64,000 nt of DNA from Micavibrio aeruginosavorus ARL-13 (lineage in GTDB: Bacteria > Pseudomonadota > Alphaproteobacteria > Micavibrionales > Micavibrionaceae), in assembly GCF_000226315.1 (NCBI RefSeq), contig NC_016026.1, forward strand, positions 1,488,001 through 1,552,000. The letters run 5' to 3'. This document shows, in pieces, positions 60,866 through 64,000 of the stretch. The notes beneath the pieces are model-generated. The model did no database searches, was not told the DNA's origin, and saw nothing but the letters and a program-made list of their open reading frames with translations. The first letter of the stretch is position 1; each line of letters starts with the position of its first letter. Both the position numbers and the translations under genes were made by a program.

Positions 60866-61801
60866 ATGACCATTCTTGTTGTTGCCGAACACGATAACCA
60901 AACGCTGAACCATGCTACGCTCTGCACGATTGCCGCAGCCCAGAAACTGGGCAGTGACATCCACGTGCTGGTCGCAGGATCGGGCAGCGCATCCGTGGCC
61001 GACGCCGTATCCAAGGCCGCTGGCGTCACCAAGGTTTTGCATGCCGATGATGCGGCCTATGCCCGCGAACTGGCCGAAAACATGGGTAACCTGATTGCAA
61101 AAATTGGCGGTGCGTACAGCCACATTCTGGCCCCCGCATCGTTCTTTGGTAAAAACATTCTGCCGCGGGCGGCGGCGTTGCTGGATGTTCAGCAAATTTC
61201 CGACATCGTCGCGATTGAATCCGCCGACACGTTTGTGCGCCCGGTTTATGCCGGTAATGCACTGGCCACCGTTCAAGTCACGGGGTCCCCGATTGTTGTA
61301 ACGGTGCGCCCGACCGCATTCGATGCCGTTGCCGAAACCGGTGGTGCGGGCGCGGTTGAGGCTCTGGCCTCGGCTGGTGATTCCGGCCTGTCCTCTTTCG
61401 TTGGTCAGGAAGTGACAAAATCCGAACGCCCCGACCTGCAAACAGCAAAGGTTGTTGTGTCCGGTGGTCGCGGTTTGGGCAGTGGTGAAAACTACGAAAA
61501 AATCATCACCCCGCTGGCTGACAAGCTGGGCGCGGCCCTGGGCGCATCACGCGCCGCCGTTGACGCCGGATATGTGCCAAACGATTATCAGGTTGGCCAA
61601 ACCGGCAAGGTCGTCGCACCGCAACTGTATATCGCCGTCGGCATCTCCGGCGCGATCCAGCATCTGGCGGGCATGAAAGATTCCAAAGTCATCGTCGCCA
61701 TCAACAAAGATGCCGATGCGCCGATCTTCCAGATTGCCGATTACGGCCTGGTCGCCGACCTGTTTGAAGCGGTGCCAGAACTGGAAAAAGCTCTGGGATA
61801 A
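60866..61801 (+). CDS. etfA: electron transfer flavoprotein subunit alpha
   Basis: A protein of 311 residues. The C-terminal FAD domain shows [78 protein letters not shown] and [16 protein letters not shown]. Both halves of the family signature are complete. A terminator follows at 61810. Confidence 0.97.
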   Translation: MTILVVAEHDNQTLNHATLCTIAAAQKLGSDIHVLVAGSGSASVADAVSKAAGVTKVLHADDAAYARELAENMGNLIAKIGGAYSHILAPASFFGKNILPRAAALLDVQQISDIVAIESADTFVRPVYAGNALATVQVTGSPIVVTVRPTAFDAVAETGGAGAVEALASAGDSGLSSFVGQEVTKSERPDLQTAKVVVSGGRGLGSGENYEKIITPLADKLGAALGASRAAVDAGYVPNDYQVGQTGKVVAPQLYIAVGISGAIQHLAGMKDSKVIVAINKDADAPIFQIADYGLVADLFEAVPELEKALG

Positions 61802-61809
61802 ACAGATCA

Positions 61810-61832
61810 CGGGGCCGAAAGGCCCCGTTTTT
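61810..61832 (+). terminator. intrinsic terminator after etfBA
   Basis: CGGGGCC-gaaa-GGCCCCG followed by TTTTT, nine bases after the etfA stop. Confidence 0.93.
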
Positions 61833-61960
61833 CTGAGCCACAGCTGATCATTCTGATCAAAAACCGCCTGATTAAACCATTATGACAACCGATTGCGCTT
61901 GACCCCGCCCCCGGTTTGGATATGGTACACCCACCTTGCAATAAAACAGCGTTTTGGACG

Positions 61961-62824
61961 ATGTCGAACCCTCTTTTAAGTGCTATCGCCGGATCCGATA
62001 AAGTATCTGTGCGTTTGGCAAAAACCCCGGCAGAAATCGAAGCAGCGCAACGTTTGCGCTACAGCATTTTCTATGATGAGTTCGGGGCGAAACCGGATGA
62101 CACCGTCGCGGCCACGAAACTGGATGCCGACAAATATGACCCGGTAGCGGACCATATTATCGTTGTCGACACATCCGGTGACGCGGAGAAAATTGTTGGA
62201 ACCTATCGCCTGATCCGCAAGGAACCGGCCGATTCCGTTGGCGGATTTTACACCAGCAACGAATATGACATCAGCGCCCTGCAATCCTGTGGCATGAGCA
62301 TTCTGGAACTGGGGCGATCCTGCGTCCTGCCAGACTACCGCACGCGCCCCGTGTTGCAATTGTTGTGGCAAGGGATTGCCAATTACGTGATGGTGGATCA
62401 CCAGATTGAATTGCTGTTCGGGTGCGCCAGCTTCCACGGCACGGACCCGGATAAAATTTCGGAACAATTATCTTATCTGTATCACTACCACCTCGCCCCG
62501 CCGGGGCTGCGCCCCACGGCGCTGCCGGATCGGTTTGTGAAAATGGACCTGCATCCGAAAGAAAGCCTGAACCCGAAGAAAATTTTCAACGAACTGCCGC
62601 CCTTGATCAAAGGGTATCTGCGCGTTGGTTCGATGGTGGGTGATGGCGCGGTGATTGACGAACAATTCAACACCATTGATGTGTGTATCGTCTTGCAAAC
62701 GCATCTGGTCACCAGCCGTTACAAAAAACACTACGAACGCAAAACGGGCCAGAATATGCCCATCCCCGAGGAACTGGCCGGACAAACGGACGCCGACGCC
62801 GAAGCGTTGTTCCGCCGGGATTGA
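61961..62824 (+). CDS. olsB: L-ornithine N-alpha-acyltransferase
   Basis: A protein of 287 residues. GNAT-fold acyltransferase that joins a 3-hydroxyacyl chain from ACP to ornithine, the first step to ornithine lipid. The conserved parts are AQRLRYSIFYDEFGAK, VADHIIVVD, VGTYRLIRKEPA, MSILELGRSCVLPDYRTRPV, LFGCASFHGTDP and LPPLIKGYLRVGSMVGDGAV. Start at ATG 61961 (MSNPLLSAI); the frame runs 15 codons further upstream without family match. olsA follows by 14 bp. Confidence 0.9.
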   Translation: MSNPLLSAIAGSDKVSVRLAKTPAEIEAAQRLRYSIFYDEFGAKPDDTVAATKLDADKYDPVADHIIVVDTSGDAEKIVGTYRLIRKEPADSVGGFYTSNEYDISALQSCGMSILELGRSCVLPDYRTRPVLQLLWQGIANYVMVDHQIELLFGCASFHGTDPDKISEQLSYLYHYHLAPPGLRPTALPDRFVKMDLHPKESLNPKKIFNELPPLIKGYLRVGSMVGDGAVIDEQFNTIDVCIVLQTHLVTSRYKKHYERKTGQNMPIPEELAGQTDADAEALFRRD

Positions 62825-62838
62825 AAGATAAAAACACA

Positions 62839-63669
62839 ATGACCCGCAGCCTGATCGCCGTTATCAAAGCCCTGATGTTCATTCTGTGGTCATTGCTGGT
62901 TGCGCCGTTGCAGTTTGTGTTCCTGCTGTTCAATCGTGGGCCTGCGGCCTATATCCTGCCGCATATCTGGCAGCGTGGCGTGTGCCGGATTCTGGGCCTG
63001 CGCGTCGTTGTCGAAGGCACGCCGGATACCGCGCGCCAGGTGATGTTCGTGTCGAACCACCTCTCCTATCTCGACATCCCCGTGATTGCCAGCGTATTGA
63101 AAGCCTCTTTCATCGCAAAGAAAGATGTCAGCTCGTGGCCGGTGTTTGGATTCCTGTCCACCCTGCAGCAAACCGCGTTCATCAGCCGTGACCGCAAGGA
63201 TGCAAAGGTGGAAAAAAACAACCTGTCATCCATGATTGCCGCAGGCAAAAGCCTGATCCTGTTTCCGGAAGGAACATCGACCGATGGGTGCGATGTCGTA
63301 AAATTTAAATCCAGTCTGTTTTCACTGGCCGCCGATCCGACCACAGGGGCGTTTCTGCCGGTCCAGCCGATCAGCCTGGTGATGGACCGGGTCGATGGCC
63401 GCGTCCCCGCCGACGGCCCCAATGACGTGCGAGACGTCTATGCCTGGCATGGTGATATGACCATGGGCCCGCATTTATGGAATTTTGTCAAATCCCGTGG
63501 GGCGACCATCCGCCTGATTTTCCACCCGGTTCTGGACCCACAAGTTTACAATGATCGTAAATTACTGGCCGAAGCCGCCTGGAATCAGGTCCGCGGCGGC
63601 GTCGCAGGCCCCAGCCTGTCTGCCCCGGCCACGGCCTCCACCCTTGCCGCCGCAGCCATTGGCGGCTAG
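62839..63669 (+). CDS. olsA: lyso-ornithine lipid / 1-acylglycerol-phosphate acyltransferase
   Basis: A protein of 276 residues of the PlsC family. The catalytic motif VSNHLSYLDIPVIA (H-x4-D), AFISRDRKDAKVEKNN and the second block LFPEGTSTDGCDV are present, behind one N-terminal membrane helix (IKALMFILWSLLVAPLQFVF). Placed directly after olsB, it should add the second acyl chain of ornithine lipid. A general PlsC role is the alternative. Start at ATG 62839. Confidence 0.9.
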   Translation: MTRSLIAVIKALMFILWSLLVAPLQFVFLLFNRGPAAYILPHIWQRGVCRILGLRVVVEGTPDTARQVMFVSNHLSYLDIPVIASVLKASFIAKKDVSSWPVFGFLSTLQQTAFISRDRKDAKVEKNNLSSMIAAGKSLILFPEGTSTDGCDVVKFKSSLFSLAADPTTGAFLPVQPISLVMDRVDGRVPADGPNDVRDVYAWHGDMTMGPHLWNFVKSRGATIRLIFHPVLDPQVYNDRKLLAEAAWNQVRGGVAGPSLSAPATASTLAAAAIGG

Positions 63670-63717
63670 GGTACAAACCAGAACACTCTTGTAGAAGAAG
63701 CAAAAGGACGTAAAACC

Positions 63718-63957
63718 ATGTCACAAGCCCAAGCCAAGCTGAAAATGACCGGCGAGGAATCCTCGAAAATCCAGAAGTTTCTGGAAAAAACGCTGAAAAC
63801 CCCGGGCTTGGCTCTGCGCGCCCGCCCCCAAGCCGCCGACTCGGTCGAAGTGCTGGTGAATGGGGAGTATGTTGGCCTGATCCACAAGGATCTGGATGAG
63901 GGCGAAACGTCCTATATCTTCACCATGACCATTCTGGACATTGATCTGGACGAATAA
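63718..63957 (+). CDS. DUF3126 family protein
   Basis: A protein of 79 residues matching the short alphaproteobacterial DUF3126 family (IQKFLEKTLKTPGLALRARP, DSVEVLVNGEYVGLIHKDLD, EGETSYIFTMTILDIDL). Function unknown. AAAGGACG precedes the ATG. Compact alpha/beta protein without signal. Confidence 0.88.
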   Translation: MSQAQAKLKMTGEESSKIQKFLEKTLKTPGLALRARPQAADSVEVLVNGEYVGLIHKDLDEGETSYIFTMTILDIDLDE

Positions 63958-64000
63958 ACCCCGGTTTATTGCGGATTTTCAACGCCCCTGCGCCCCCTTT

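Noticed and set aside
61961-62824. Acyl-homoserine-lactone synthase
   Set aside because: The GNAT-like fold is shared, but the LGRSCV and LPPLIKGYLRVG blocks and the olsA neighbour fit ornithine acyltransferase.

Overview
The window looks like ordinary chromosome from an alphaproteobacterium of medium GC content. The evidence is gene order and family content: ffh-rpsP-rimM-trmD-rplS followed by leuC/leuD/leuB, a dapF/mtaB/ftsY neighbourhood, a DUF2336 protein, a DUF3126 protein and an etfB-etfA-olsB-olsA stretch. A long MSHA-like type IV pilus locus with PilT and PilU is unusual for this class, where Tad pili are more common. Together with the overall content it suggests a Micavibrio-like (predatory) lineage. 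That placement is inference; there is no rRNA gene in the window to confirm it.

Layout. 1-9.3 kb: GNAT acetyltransferase (cut by the window edge), M48 lipoprotein peptidase, a divergent SNase-fold protein with proline iminopeptidase and pgk, a DUF2336 protein, a small disordered protein with its own hairpin and terminator, and a tryptophan-to-kynurenine pair (kynA plus a kynureninase-like enzyme). 9.4-19.6 kb, mostly minus strand: amn, ftsY, a secreted HExxH protein, a phosphatase, mtaB and dapF, broken up by accessory genes. These include two tandem Cys/His-motif paralogues (16.0-17.2 kb) and a compact module of a peptidoglycan-binding/MuF-like/toxin-tail protein with two small candidate immunity genes (18.1-19.6 kb). 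19.8-30.0 kb: SRP protein, ribosome and tRNA-modification genes and the leucine genes, with a degenerate HD-GYP protein and an orphan gene between leuC and leuD. 30.5-48.7 kb: an 18-kb minus-strand type IV pilus region (prepilin, membrane AraC regulator, ABC transporter parts, secretin, PilU, PilT, prepilin peptidase, TPR protein, MshK/J/I-like inner-membrane proteins, PilC/MshG, PilB/MshE). 48.9-56.8 kb: an accessory catabolic or electrophile-response cluster (esterase, ring-cleaving dioxygenase, MFS exporter, Tat-exported amidohydrolase, isochorismatase-type hydrolase, pirin) with a divergent LysR regulator. 56.8-64 kb: two tRNA-Arg genes, one followed by degenerate copies of its own 3' end, an OmpA-like envelope protein, a PRC-barrel-like protein, etfBA, ornithine-lipid genes and DUF3126.

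Two repeat families run through the intergenic spaces. Family A is a REP-like pair of opposed hairpins built on ATTCCCGCGAAAGCGGGAAT or GC-shifted variants. Family B is a C/G-rich element with a CCCTCTCCC-type core. One A+B composite stands on each side of the prepilin gene as direct repeats. No CRISPR array, rRNA operon, transposase or intact prophage was seen.
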